Translations under genes and position numbers: made by a program
Source: Deuterostichococcus epilithicus
Lineage: Eukaryota; Chlorophyta; Trebouxiophyceae; Prasiolales; Stichococcaceae
Length of the DNA stretch: 64,000 nucleotides
Direction of reading: 5' to 3'
Assembly: GCA_033439295.1 (NCBI GenBank)
Contig: JAVTLE010000010.1
Location: forward strand, 2,542,001 to 2,606,000
Notes under the pieces: generated by a model
Database searches by the model: none
What the model saw: the letters and a program-made list of their open reading frames with translations, nothing else
What the model was told of the DNA's origin: nothing
Shown here: positions 1 to 12,981 of the stretch, one piece after another
Numbering within the stretch: position 1 is the first letter of the stretch
Layout: each line of letters begins with the position of its first letter

Positions 1-14
1 GCCTGTTGCACCGC

Positions 15-3000
15 TCACAGCGCAGCACGGCCATAGGCGGTATCCTCGTTGTCGCGCGGCAGGTTGACGGCAACGGCACCGAGGCGCTCGGTGCTGCGCC
101 GCAGGTCGTCCATCGACTTCCTGGTCCTTCCGGCTTCCGACTTCCCGCCGCCCTTGGGCGACTGCGCCATCGCCCGCAGCTCGTTGACGTCGATGCCCGA
201 CATGCGCGAGAGACTGCAGGGCACCAGCGCAAAGCCTTCAGCCATGGCGCATGGAGCATTGGCTTCTCAAACTTTGACGCAGTGTGATAACGGCTGCAAG
301 CCAGCTGGTCTGCTGGCTGAGCCGGCGCAGTGGGGCTGCGCAGCTGACTGTGCAGCGCACAGCTGGCCAGCGCATAGGCGGCGCTGGCCAGACGGCCCTG
401 GCCCTCAACTAGTTCTCGCAGACTCATCAGTGCAAGCGTGGACGCGGGCGGGGCCGCACCTGAGGGCGGAGCTCATCTCGGACTGCATCTCCTGACGGCT
501 GATCGGCAGGAAGCGCTCCCTCAGGCCGCAGCAGCGTGCCACCGGCGCCCAGCACGCCTGCAGCAGTGACCGCAAACGATTGGCGGTGGTTTTTGGCGGC
601 TCGGTCTAGCTCAACACGACCATGTATACCTGTTTGCCAGCAACGTGGAGCGACGATATCAGCAGCGCGCGGGCCGGGTCGTGAGTCCGTCAAGAGAGCG
701 CCGACATGAGAGCGATACCCGACGCGGCTTCAAACGACTGGACGGAACGGACGTGGCAGAGCGAGAGCGCACCGCAACCAGGGTGGTGAAGCGGTCGGAG
801 GCGGTGTCGGCCCACTCGGCCGGCCTGTCGAGCGCCGCCACCCAGCCGGGCAGTTGCGTCTCCTCCCGCTTGCATGCCTCCCGGTGGCCGTCTGCGGTGC
901 GGTAAATCTGCAGCGCAGGGGCATGATTTCATTCATGGATTTCTTGGTTCTAAAGACCTCGAAAAGAGGCTGCACGCCATCTCGGAGCTTGCACGTGCCC
1001 GGATGCAAGGCCGCCTCTGCATCGCCACCACACGGCGGCATTGGTGCACTCGAACAGGCTGGCAGGGACGCCTGTGGAGTGCGGCTCTGCAGGAAGTGGA
1101 CGGGAGGCAGAAGGGGGTCTGCCCCGTGCAAGGCCACGCACTCTCTGCGAGACCGCCAGGCGCCGAGGTGCGCACCTTTTGCACGATGACCTTGGCCAGA
1201 TCAGCCAGCTGCCACCAGACGAGCACATATGCCCAGGTGATGCCGACCGCCGCCCAGCCTGCAGACCAGTTGCGCAAGCATGCATGATATAAGTCCTGCT
1301 TCAAATGCATGTCCCTCACCTCAGCAGCAGTTGCCAATGCGCCGCCACAAAGGAGTGTGGCATCTCAGCGGCATGTGATCACGACAACATACGCAGCAGG
1401 AGGCGGGGCCTCTCACCGGCGCCGTCCATTGAGCCGCGGCTCTGGTCCGGCTCCACACGCGCCGGCCAGTACACCGCGATGAAGGTGGCGGCCAGCAGGA
1501 AGGCCGCAACCGGCGCCAGCAGGATTAGGCTCGGCCTGTGCAGCCCGCATGGAAGTGGCGCCCGTCAGCTGTCTGATGAATGGCGCTGGAGCGAGGCCAC
1601 CCCGGCCATGTAGACCGGCAGCTTGCACAGGGTTCAACTTCAAGCGTCTGAAAACGGCATGACGAGTGATCGCAGACGCAGATGTGACACCGACAGGCGA
1701 TACGGCTGGTGCAGGGGTGTGAAGAGGAAGCAGGCAACAGTCACGGCACAACCGTCGCACACCTGGGCGCGGTCTTGGAGCCGAAACGCCACCAGAAGCT
1801 GGGGTTTCTCGTAGCCAGCAGATTCAGTTGGATGAGCGCCGTGAGGCACAGGTACATGACCGCCACCACCTGCAGGTTTTGGGCATTTGAGCTGATGCCT
1901 GGCTCACAACACCCGAAACTGCAGCAGCCGCTCGTGCATGCTTGCGCGCTGCCGGAGGCCAGGTGCAGGAAGAGCTGAAGGAGGTGTGCGGTCGAGCCTG
2001 AGCATGGGCAGGTACTCTGGACATTCTTCAGGAGACTGGTTGCTGCAGCGGCGCCCACCTCGCCCTCTGTGAAGCTGTTCTCGGGCGCCAGGACATTAAG
2101 ACGGACGTTGAAAAGGTGCCACCAGTTCGCGCGGTCGATGGATGCCAGCACCTGCGCATCTCAGTTACGTGTCTTCATGACAGTCTGCCAGGCAACCCGC
2201 AAACACTGAGCAGACAATGCGTTGCGGCAGTCAGGGCCTGCTGGCGATCGCTGGCCGCTCTTCCGGCGCAACCTGGCTGGGAGGGAAAGCTCGAGCGTGC
2301 GGCGTTTCGTGTCAGTGCTGGCGGAGGGGCTGGCCAGGAGGTCGCAGTGAGCAGTCCGGCAGACGAGTCGCACCAGGAACAGCACGGTGCCGCCAACACC
2401 GACGATGGCCTGGGCAATCGCTACCGCCAGGCACTTCTCCATGTTCCAGAGCTCCGGCATGGCGCTGGTGTGCACCTGTGGAATGAAGCAAACCCTCAGT
2501 GATGTTATGGAAGCCGCCTGTACATGAGCAAGGCTTTTCGAGTTGGGGCAGGGTCCACATGGCGGGCAGGCGGCGTATGGGCACACAGTGAGGGAAAACA
2601 GCGGTTGTTTTGGCATTTCTTTTTTCCAAAAAGCCAATTGTTTGTGTTTGTTTTTCTCAAGGTGCACTTTTTGGGCATGTTGCATGGCTGACCTTGTCAA
2701 ATGAGGTAAACATGGCCGACAGGTCGTTCGTGATGGAGATGATCACCTGCGCAGCACGGGTGCACATGTCAGAAGCATCACGGACCCTTCCCCCCTCCCG
2801 GTCATGGACGCAAACCCTAGATCCCAGCTTTCCTAGTTTCTGCCACCCTCCCCGAGCCTCTCCAAGTTCCCGTCAGGAGACCAGAGCCGTACCCCGTACG
2901 CACATGCACAAGTGCTTTCTGCTGCTGCACTAACCCGTTGATTGAACAATCGTACTGACAGTGTTCCACTTCAATGGGCGATGGGCGAGCGCTCACCAGC

Positions 3001-6000
3001 ACCCAGGTGGGCATCTCCAGCCGCAGGATGATGATTGCAAAAAAGAAGAATCCCAAAATGAGCAGCGACGATGCGATGCGGTACCTGTACGAGGCAAAGC
3101 GCCCGCCATTCGGTGTCATGCCTTCAAGCCTAGACCTGTCAGCGACGAACATGCCAGTCAGCTTGCGCAAGCGCGTGGAAAAATACTCACAGGATGTAGG
3201 TCTCCAGGCGCCTGAAGATCATGCGCGAGCGGCTGATGGCTGTGATGATTGTGCCAATGCCCTCCTGCGGCATGCACAACACAGTTGTCAAGCCTCAGCG
3301 TGCCAATGTGATCTCAGGCACGTGATTATTTGGTGCAGACACATACATCGCCGCACGTGCACTGTCAGTCCGTATGCCGGCAGCTGCCGCAAGACATATG
3401 GGGGTTCGCCACACACTGCTGCCTCACCTGTGTGAGAGTGATGTCTGCTGCGCCCTTGGCCGCAGCAGTCGCACCCGCGACAGCAATACCCACATTGGCC
3501 TTCTTCAGTGCTGGCGCGTCATTCACGCCATCACCTGTACGGACATATTGAGTCCCTGAGCAGTAACCTTTCAAAGTAAGAGCTTGCATGTGATGAGCAC
3601 ATGAGCGGGATGTGGGTCCTGCACATATGGCACCGGGGTCAAGAAATAGGAGGGTGAGAGCCAGCCTCAGCTTGGAGTGGTTCGCACCCGTCATGCCCAC
3701 AAGGCGGCCCTTGCCCTGCAGAGCCTCCACGATGCGATGCTTGTGCTCCGGGTACACGCCTGCAAAGCCGTCCACCTGCGGCAAGGGAGCGCCATTTCGG
3801 TACCGTTGCCAGCGTCACTCTGCAACTGAATGTTGGGCGGGCAGATGCGCCACAGGAAGCTGCAGCGAGAACCAGGTCATCGACCTCAGCCCAGCGTTTG
3901 AGCATTCGCAGCTGCTGTTGGATGCGTGACTGAGGCCGAGCGCAGAGGGACGCGCAGCGCAACAAAGGCACAGGAGGTGTCAGCACCGCCAGGCAGCTGC
4001 AACACGCCGGCAAAAATTCCTATCAGAATGTGGGAAGACCACACAAGAACGAAGCCGTCATACCTGGTTGACCTGGTGCGCCAGCTGCGCATCGACGGCG
4101 TCGCTCGCCATGAGCTGCTTGCCCTCCATGATGTTGGTGCCCAGGCCCAGCCGTCGGCTGGTCTCCACCGCAATCGCCAGCTGGTCGCCGGTCACCATTT
4201 TGACCTGTGCGAGGGGGGGCGCACAGCAGTCAGGCGGTGCCGCCGTGGAGTGTCGCTCACCTGGGCGTGGGGCGTCGGACCGCCACCCCCGACCTGGCGA
4301 GCTTGGGTACGCTCGATAGCCGAGATGGTTTCGCTGCACAGGCCCTCGTTCCCACCTCGACGCCCAGCTCCTGCGCTCGCTTGATGGTGGCGGCGGAGTC
4401 GGGGCGCGGCGGGTCCAGCAGGCTGATGAGGCCCACCAGGGCCCAGGTGGCGCCGCTGTCCGACGACTCGGCGACGCCGATGGCGCGCAGGCCGCGCGAC
4501 GCGCGCTCGGCGATGTACGTGTCCACCGTCTGCCGCTCGCCGGCATCTGCCAGCGTCTGGCCGATGATCTGTGGGGCCGCAGGTCGCATCATACAGTCTT
4601 GACAAGGGAGGGTGCTCGAAACGATGCGCGACTGAGAGGCAGTGCTCGGGGTGTGGCGACAGAGGTGGCACGCTGCACCGTGATTCTTTACACTAGCATC
4701 ATGTGCTGCTTGGCAGATGCGAACGACTGGATGAGCATTTCTTGCATACCAGCCAAAGAGTGCCGAGCAGTCGACGAAAAACCGGAGCACATACTTCGCA
4801 CATGTGTACCTGGGGGGCGCCCTTGGCAACATGCAGCTCCCGGCTGTCGGGGGTGACCACCACGGCGGTCGTCTTCTTGTCCACAGGGTTGAAAGGCGTG
4901 AACTTCTTGATCTCGTAGCCCTCGATTGCCTGCAGAACCACAAGATGGGGTTCGACCCAAGACAACACGAATCCGTGTCATACCGTGCACTGCCATGTAG
5001 TGCGTTCTCTGGACCCAGGGCCGTCCCCTTGAAGATGTATCCCTCCATGCCGGAGCTGTCCCACTGTCACGTCCGCATGGCACACCCCGAGTGAATGGCC
5101 GGCACATCAGGCCTCTCCAAGGACACTGCTGCTGGCATCAGGCCAGACGGCATCTGGGCGCACCTTCTTGTCGCCGCCAACAGCAGCGGTGACGGCGGTG
5201 TCGATGGCGTCAGCATTGTCCCACTTTGCGGACAGGCTGGCGGCCAGCAGCACATCATCTGCGCTGCGGCCGCCGGCTGCCTCGATGTCCCCTTTGTCCA
5301 GGCTCAGCCTGGGAGCAGGAAGCGGCAGGGTTTAGGGGGCAAGCAGCAGGATGGCTTCTCACACAAATGGACACCAGCAGCTCTGTTGCCGTTCCCGCAT
5401 CAATGTGATCCTTTTAGGCAATGGCTGCACTGGCTGCGGCTGACACACGTGCAAAAGGGTGGGAGCACAGGTCCGCATGGCATGGCAAACAGAAGAGCAG
5501 GGACGTGCTTGTTCAGAGTCAGCGTGCCGGTCTTGTCCGAGGCCAAAACCTCCATGCCCGAGAGCTCCTCCAGCGCAGACAGCCTGCACCGCCGCAACGA
5601 CAGGTATCACACTATGCTCAAGCGCAGATGGCATCTCGTACACTGCAGCGGTAGACACAGCTGGTGACCAAACACCTTCCACCCATCGTACAGAATGCAT
5701 TGCTCTTTGAAGCAGTTGTCGGCGTGTGGGACCGATACGGATTTTGGTCATCCCAGCGCAGGACTTGCCGGATTGCAGGACGCACCTGTTGACGATTGCC
5801 TTCTCGGCGACCATCTCCTTGGCGCCAATGGCCAGGACTGTGGTGGTCACCACCGGCATGCCTGCAGCAGGGTATCATGGGGCGTTTTCAGTCTATGTGT
5901 GGCATGGTGCCGCAGTTCTGGAGGAGCGCTCAGCCCTGTCGAGTCGTCCAAGCTCGTTCCACCACACGGCGGAGATCGCCTGATGCTCTCCATCTGTCCG

Positions 6001-8156
6001 TGCGTCTGCACGTCCTGTGGCAGTTGCTGCCAGTGAGTCCGTGCAATGCCAGACAGATGGCTTTGCGGCTCGGTCCACTCACCAATGGGCACGACGGAGA
6101 CGAATACGACGAAGAACACCACGAAGCAGTACCCGACGGGCTCGCCACGCGCCAGCAGCACGATCAGAATTGCCAGCACGCAGACGAAAGAAAACAGCGC
6201 CAGCGCGACGGTGACCTTGCTCATGACCTGCGGCGCGGCCGGCAGAGAGATGGTCGACAGGAGCGTGAGTGGTGGCTGCGTGACACACCCAAGCCGTCTT
6301 ATATGTACGCAAGCCACGATATCGATTGGCGCCCCTCTGATCCTGGGTCCGAGCATCCATGCATTATATTGCTGCGGCGTCTGATGTGAGCGGCTCGGTC
6401 ACATGAGGGCAGGATTTAGGGTTTAGAACAGGAGGTGCACCTTCTGCAGGTGGCCGCGCTCCTCGGGTGCGCCCAGCAGCGCGATGGTCTTGCCAAAGAA
6501 GGTGTTGGGCCCCACCGCGGTGACCACTGCCTCCAGCTCCCCCTGCGTCACGCTCGCCCCCGACAGCACCTGCACGGTCGGAACGCCGTTCGAGACGATG
6601 CTGTGAGGATTCGTCTCCTGATCACGGTGGATGTGCTTGGAGATGCTGCAGAGGCTGCTGAAAAGCAGCCACCACAGTCGATCGCCCTTGGCGTCGCCAT
6701 AACCTCTGTCGACAGAGCTTGTGGTATACTGAAGCCTGACATGGCCCTTTGCCGATGCAGGGTCTACGAAACGGCGCCGTTGCAGCGACAGGATGCTGCT
6801 AGCATCAAACTTGACAGGCATCGCTGGCGACAGAGCAAGGTCCGATGGAATGTGCGGCGCACCGTCTCGCCAGGGCCCCGGGTTACGGGCAGCGACTCGC
6901 CCGTCAGTGACGACTCGTCAATTTTCATGGCGTCCCCGTTGCCGATGAGCTGTACGGGCGAGGTGCAGTCATCAGTTCACTGTGTGGAAGACCACAACCC
7001 TGCCCTCATCAAGGTGTGCAAAGCGAGCCGCAAACCACAGGCGGCCGTTGGCAGCCGCAAGATGAGACAGGCAGGTCTTGCATCATTTGCTCAGGCCAGT
7101 TGGAGAGCAAGATCTTCAGCGCACCCTGCAGTCAGCGGGGATGATGTCACCGCCCTTCAGCTCGAGGAGGTCGCCCAGCACCAGCTCCTTGACTGCCAGC
7201 TCGCCCCACTTGCCATTGCGCTTGACCATGGCGGTCGGCGCCGATAACTCCTGCAGGAATTGGGGTGCAAGTGATGCTCCCGTGTGAAAGCTCTTGGACG
7301 CGCCGCTCAGGGTGGGCGCGCGCACTGCAGAAAGTACAGGTCGATAGGGCTTGCGCGCGATCGAGACGCCAGGCTCAATGTGACCGCCTGGTCGCCATAG
7401 TACAGCACGATTAATTGGAACCAGCTCACCTCCAGCTCTTTGATTGCGTTGCCGGCATTGCGGTCACTGTAGTAGCCGACCCACGTAATGAGTTGAAGCT
7501 CTAGGAGAAGTAATCCGAAGCTGGCCCAGCCACGACCGCCGTCGACGGGCACCGCCGCACTGACGATGGCGGCAGCAATCTGCAATGACCGACTGCTGCT
7601 TCAGAGGTGTTGTCGGGATGCAGAAAGCTCCGCAGACATCACAGATACATCACAAACGAGCAACTCCAGGCTGATGAGCATGCCAGCAATGCTGCTGCGC
7701 CCAGTGACACTCCTCGCTGCACAGGGGAGTTCAGGGGCACGCACAATGAGCAGGGAAACCCAGTCGTAGTAGCGCCGTGCTATCTTCTTCCACTCCGGCT
7801 CCTGCTTCGTCTTGACATCGTTTCCTCCGTACTTCTCGCGCAGCTCCTCGACCTGTTTCAGACCCAAACCCTGAAGCAAGTTCGGCACGTGCTGGGTGAC
7901 ACACTCGGGTCAGTTGCTCCAGGATGCATGCAGGCTGCGCGAAGGCATGTTTGATTTTGTTCAGATGCTAGTCGAAGGTGCTGCAGGCCTTACGAGGCTT
8001 TTGGGAATCCCGTAGGCTCACCCGCGGATCCGACAGACCATCCTTGTTGTTGGCTGGGTCTACGCCTTCCGGCCACTTGGAGTCGGTGCCGTGAAACGAG
8101 TTGCCCTGCTGGAAGGCTGAGTGCTTGGCGTCATGTGTCCGCTTGCCCGAGGACAT
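15..8156 (-). CDS. Plasma-membrane-type H+-ATPase (P-type, P3A), multi-exon
   Basis: This gene encodes a P-type ATPase that pumps protons across the plasma membrane at the cost of ATP. The exons carry the family motifs in order: an N-terminal stretch ending in KYGGNDVKTKQEPEWKK (about 7.8 kb), the actuator motif DESSLTGESLP (about 6.9 kb), the phosphorylation site SDKTGTLTLNK (about 5.5 kb), KGAP (about 4.8 kb), DPPRPD and MVTGD (about 4.4-4.2 kb), and GDGVNDAP (about 3.5 kb). The last transmembrane exons follow (FFFFAIIILRLEMPTWV near 3.0 kb, GITWAYVLVWWQLADLAKV near 1.2 kb). The C-terminal tail is hydrophilic, has an RKSMDDLRRSTERL helix and ends DTAYGRAAL at the TGA at 15-17. I see no plant-type YTV 14-3-3 ending. 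The start at 8156 (MSSGKRTH) was chosen because the upstream in-frame ATG at 8213 lies before a good acceptor-like CAG. P3A identity is secure; exact exon ends are inferred. Confidence 0.9.
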
Positions 8157-9273
8157 GGGGAACCTGCCGTGGAAGACAGCAACGCCATCTTGGGTGCCCG
8201 CTTCTTTTATCAAAGCGGCTGTCAGCTGCCTTCATCAGAGTGCAGAAGACACATTAAAAATACACATGTCGAGGGCCTTGCATTCGGCGAAGCCCGCACG
8301 TCGGATCCCAAGGGTCGAGGACGCAGATGAGTCATTTGTTTTTGGCAGCAATGTGATGGCGCGAGGTGCACACCAGCGCGCTGTGATCAAAGTGGCAGCA
8401 GTTTGCGGGGAGGCAGTACGATGGGGGCTTCTGAATGCTGGACTCATGAATGTGGAAGGTCAAGGCAGCGGCTGCACGCGCACCGTACTACTGTATGCCG
8501 ACGGAGTTTCCGACCGTCGCTCGCTGCCGATTAGGTATGTCCCGCAAGCGCTAGCAGAGTAGAAGAGTAGAAGAGAAAATGGGCTCTTCAGGAGCAACAA
8601 GTGTGCAGAAAACGCGATGGGAAACGGAGTCTGAGGCCAGCTGTGTTCCTGCTCGACAACGTTTGCCGCGTTTAGGTGAAAACCCTGAGCTGCAGCTTCA
8701 GGCAGGTGCGCCAATTTGACAGCTGTGGCTTCAGCAGTATAACGTAATTGCTGCACACTTAAGCCTTGAAATTCTGGAAAGGCAGTTTCATTTCGGTGAC
8801 TCATCCTGCAGCTCACCAATTTGCATTAACTTCTGCCGGCGCAGTCATTTTGGAATGGTGCATCGCCGCGGTGAGCACAGTTGTTTCGTGTAGCAATCCG
8901 ACTGCTGGTTTGAACATTTAATGCTGAAACTCTGATCCCAGCCCTGATCAACGCTTGTGCATAATGCGGTGCTGTCCATGAACCGACTGCGCGGCGGGTG
9001 CCAGCTGAGGAATGTTCCCAGACGGATGGTTCGCAAAGGCAAAAGCATGCACATGGGTGTGCGTGCGCATCACCCTATGGCCGGCGTTTCTGCTGCACGA
9101 ACTCGTCCTGCTACCTCGCCGGTCGGTGCTTCACGAATGGACCGTTTCTATCACTTTTTTTGACAGCAAGGGCTGGGGTATGGCCCTGGCGATGGTTGCA
9201 CCTGCCCGACGCACGGTTACGACCTATTCTGCAAAGCCAGAGCAGCATATGCGTGTTCCCCGAGGAGTTGGCC
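8157..9273. other. Divergent intergenic region between H+-ATPase and lipase genes
   Basis: This stretch of about 1.1 kb separates two genes transcribed away from each other, so it should hold both promoters and 5' untranslated regions. Open frames exist on both strands but none shows a recognisable domain or coherent splice junctions. The part after 8957 could contain a 5' exon of the lipase gene, since that gene's start is uncertain. Confidence 0.4.
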
Positions 9274-12200
9274 ATGCTTCTTGAACTGCATCAACGCTTC
9301 ACTCGTTGCCCCTGCTCACTCAGGTTTCCGCTCGATGAACCGGCGAGCGAGGCGGAGGCCGCTTCCGCCGCCGCTGCTGTAGGTGCAGCGGAGCCGTCAT
9401 GGCCGGGAGCGCGGCTGCTAGCGGCAACGCGATCAGCTGTCGACGCACTGCTCATTCCCAGCGGCATCGTGCCACTGAGGTGGGCATTACTTTGTTGTGC
9501 ATTGTAGGGCCGATGGCAAATGCGCACTGCACAGTTTCTGCTGGTTGAGGCAGTCCTTGCGTCATCTTAGCAACACGAGACGTCTGAAATCTGATGCAGG
9601 CGGTTTCAGCACTCCTACCAGCGCTCGTGGCTGCTGCTGTACGAGTCAGCGTTCTTCTATGTGGCGATTGGCGTGCTGGAGTTCTTTGGCCTTGACAGGC
9701 TGCTTGCAGCCTTCAAGCCGAAAGTCACCAGCTTGGCGCACATTGGCGCAGGTGCCCTCTCAATCAGCCTACCATTTGTCACATTCACCAATGCTCATCA
9801 GGTTGGCGACACCCTTTGTTCCTGCATCGCGTGTGCGTTCTCAATCAGCAGGTCTGTCGAGGTTGGCCAGCGCCCGACACATGGCAAAGCCTTTCGGGCA
9901 TGCACTCGATGCGCTTGTCTTCGCAGGGCTGATTGCCGCAGCGTCGAGGCCGGCGCACAGTGTGCCGGTGTCGCTGATCAACGTGGCTGACCCAGGCTTC
10001 TCGCTGCCATATAACGTGCCCGGATTCCCTTTTGGCGGTGGGGCTGCTGATGGCCTGGCCTACAGCCGCGGCGGCGGCGGTGGCAGTGTCAGAGGCACCA
10101 CGAATGGCAGTGCCGGTGCGAGCAGCGGCCGCAGCAACTATGGGCATGCTTCAGCAGGTGCCTTTCAGTGCTGATCGCATGTCAGCCTGGCACCTTGTTC
10201 CAGTGGCGGACCTGCGGCTAACCTGGCTCAGTCCTGTATATGGGCCGCCCGTCGTATGGCATGACATGACATGTGCACGCGATCTCGAGCTGCAGTCAGC
10301 CACAGTGTCAACTCTTGCAGGCGCAGGCGCTGAGGCAGATGGCGCCTCGGACGCTAGTGCAGCCAGCCCCCCAGCGGACGTGCTGCCGCCCGGCATGGCT
10401 TGCAGCTGCCAAGAACCAAATGGCAGCGGCGTTCGTGCAGCAAGCGGGGGTGGGTGCCGGCGGCCGGGCGGGAACAGCGCACCGGACGTCGCTGCGACGC
10501 TGTCGCGCCAGAGCAGCCGCCGCAGCTCGCCGCTGCTCGCCGGCACCAGCATGTCGGTCGCGGATGCGCACCTGCTGTGCATGTGCGCCAAGCTTGCCTA
10601 CGAGGAGCCCGCACTCATCAGGGCAGTCCTCAAACAGTGAGGGTCTTGGGCCGTTCTCTGGAATACCATCCACCTGCAAGAACTGAATCTTGAAGCGATG
10701 CAGAAAGCCCCGATGCGTGTGTCGGACAACATGCTCGCCAGCCTGTATGAGAGCTTGCGCAGCAAACCATCCCGCAGCAGCAGCATCTCCGGGCATCCGT
10801 CGTTCAGTGGCTGCGCGTCTTGGATGCAGCTTCGGCAACTTCGGCGACATCGGCCCTTGCAGCCTGGCTCCCCGTCAGGTTGCAATGCAGGGGTCCAGGC
10901 CTGCAGCCGGCCTGACGCGCGAGCAACAACATCAAGCTCTGAAGCCGTGCCTTTGGCGCAGGTGGGGCCTGGCATTCCGCGGCTTCCACTGCATGCCGGC
11001 GCACACCAGCGCAGCGGCGGGCTACGTGCCGGACGTGGTGTGGATGGCGGCGTCCACGCCAGGCGCGCTGATCGTGGCCTTCCGCGGCGCTGACCCCTTC
11101 ACCCAGGTGAGGCAGCTCTCATCGCCTGGACGCCCCATCCCAGTGATCCTGATGCTCGACACAGGCCGCTGCTTGGCCCCCCAAAAAGGGGGCGAGGACA
11201 GGGGGGGGGGGGGGGCTTTGACTTGTAAGAATCACCCTCTGGTGTGGAGGCTACGAGCTGGTTCGCCCTGGTGCCTCGCCCCGACAGGATGGCCTCTGTG
11301 CGGGCTCAGGTCAGCAGGAAGGCGGACGTGCCAACAGCAAAGACGCCTCGCGCCGAGATGGGCGCCGTCCTCGACGGCTTCTACAGGTGCAGATGCCACC
11401 GACCGCGGCACGTCTTGCACCTGGCTCGGAACGATGAGGGATAGCAGCGCTCGCCTCAGCAGCCGCCGCATCAGGAGCACCGCTTGCACGCTGCGCCTCA
11501 GCCCGGCCTTTCTCAGATGCCCGGTGTCAATGCGATGTGTCAGTCAAGCGACGCCCGACTGCAGCCTTGTTGAGGTGTCCTGGATTCGTCAGGCCTGCTG
11601 CCTGCGTGCCGCAGGGCGCTGTTCCACGAATGCCACGGTGACGTGGCAATTTCGCTGCCATCGTCGCCAGCCAGTGGCGCTGCGCCCCGTGGCAGACCTA
11701 GCACGAGTGCGGGCGGCGGCGGCGGCGTCGATGCAGGCAGCGATGGCGGCCCGACGTGCCAGTACGACCTTCTCGAGGCGCGGCTGCGGCGCGGTGTATC
11801 GCACCGGCAGCCGCTGTACCTCACTGGCCACAGCATCGGCGGCGCGCTGGCGGCGGTCTTTGCGCAGGCCCTGCATGCCAGGTGTGTACTTGGCAGATCG
11901 TTCTGCGCATTTCTGGAGGCAGGATGTCAAGGCACTCAGCAAGTCATTCGGAGTGCATCTGCACCCTCCACGCAGGCGCAGGACTGCAGCATGTCGGTCA
12001 CAGGACACCCGATGTGGTCCTTGCCAGCGACCCTGAGGCCTGCCTTCCGTGCACCCGAGCAGGGGCTCGCCAGTGGCGTGCAACATCGGGGGCGTCGCCA
12101 CCTTCGGGCAGCCGCGCTGTGGCGACGCCGAGTGGGCGGCGCTGCTCGACGCCCGCCTGCGCGGCCGCTGCTTGCGCTTCACACACGCCTGCGACATGGT

Positions 12201-12981
12201 GCGCTGCTGCTGACGTCATTCAGGGACAGCCCAACATTTCAAAACGCCCGTCCTGTAGCCCCTGGCGTCCCAAGCGCTCACCTGACGCGTACTCACCAGT
12301 GGCTCACTGTGTCGAGTGCTGGGAGTGAATGCATATGTCGCCCGCCATCCTGCGGCCGGCATGCCGCGCCAGACGCGAGTGCCGCGCTGGAACACAGGTG
12401 CCGGAGCTGCCCACGTCTTTCGCCGGATACTCGCACCATGGCGCCTGGTGCCACGTCGCGTCAGAGGGACTGGGGCTCCGGGGGCGGGGCCGCATCCTTG
12501 AAGGTGCGAGCCCGAGTGCCGTGAGGCTGGCATGGACTCGAGCCTGGTCCAGGACTGTGCTGCCAGCTGACGAGCGGTGCTCATCCCAATGCATGTTCGT
12601 GCTGCGGGCCGTTGGATACTGCACAGCCTTGAAGCTTGCGCCCTGCGGCGAGCGTGTTGAAACGTGGACGGTGCCCGCTTTCCCACAAACATTTCCAGCA
12701 ATTGAGGCATTTGAGCAGCGGCGCTGTTGGAACCTGACCCAATGGCCGCCGGCGCAGAGGCCTCCGATCCTAATGCGCTGGCTACCGCCGTCGCTTCAGA
12801 GGACCGCTGGGCGCTTCTACTCAACCTGTACAAGTTGGCGCGGTCGCCGTGGGCAGAGGGCCTGCCGCGGGCGCTAACCCGTGCCTTCCTGCTGCCGCTT
12901 CCGGGCATTTCGGACCACTGGCCGGCGGACTACGAACGGTCGCTGCGCGCTGCCCTGGGCGCGGACTCTGAGGAATGCTGA
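9274..12981 (+). CDS. Membrane-anchored class-3 (Fungal_lipase-type) lipase, DAG-lipase-like
   Basis: This gene encodes a serine lipase of the class-3 alpha/beta-hydrolase family, expected to cleave acyl esters of glycerolipids at a membrane. Exons between about 9.6 and 10.0 kb encode hydrophobic segments (FFYVAIGVLEFFG, IGAGALSISLPFVTF, DALVFAGLIAAAS). A helix reading LLCMCAKLAYEEPALI follows near 10.6 kb, then the beta-strand and oxyanion-side motif GALIVAFRGADPFT (about 11.1 kb), GAVLDGFYR, the nucleophile elbow LTGHSIGGALAAVFAQAL with catalytic Ser (about 11.85 kb), and GGVATFGQPRCGD then HACDMVR (about 12.1 kb). The Asp in VRC-type context and a later AGYSHHGAW His are candidates for the rest of the triad. 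Membrane helices before the lipase domain resemble diacylglycerol lipases, but this is inference. The end (GADSEEC, TGA at 12979) is clear. The start at 9274 is only a guess. Confidence 0.8.
11177..11215. repeat. C6-A5-G5 inverted repeat followed by a 15-base G run in a lipase intron
   Basis: Six C, five A and five G form a small palindrome at 11177-11192, and 11201-11215 is an uninterrupted run of 15 G on the sense strand. It lies in the intron downstream of the exon encoding AFRGADPFT. Such a run is prone to slippage and to sequencing length error. Confidence 0.85.

Noticed and set aside
6410-6425. Telomere-like TTTAGGG/CCCTAAA units here and near 2812, 5328, 15895 and 18113
   Set aside because: All are single, scattered copies inside introns or gene bodies, with no tandem array; they do not indicate a telomere or interstitial telomeric block.
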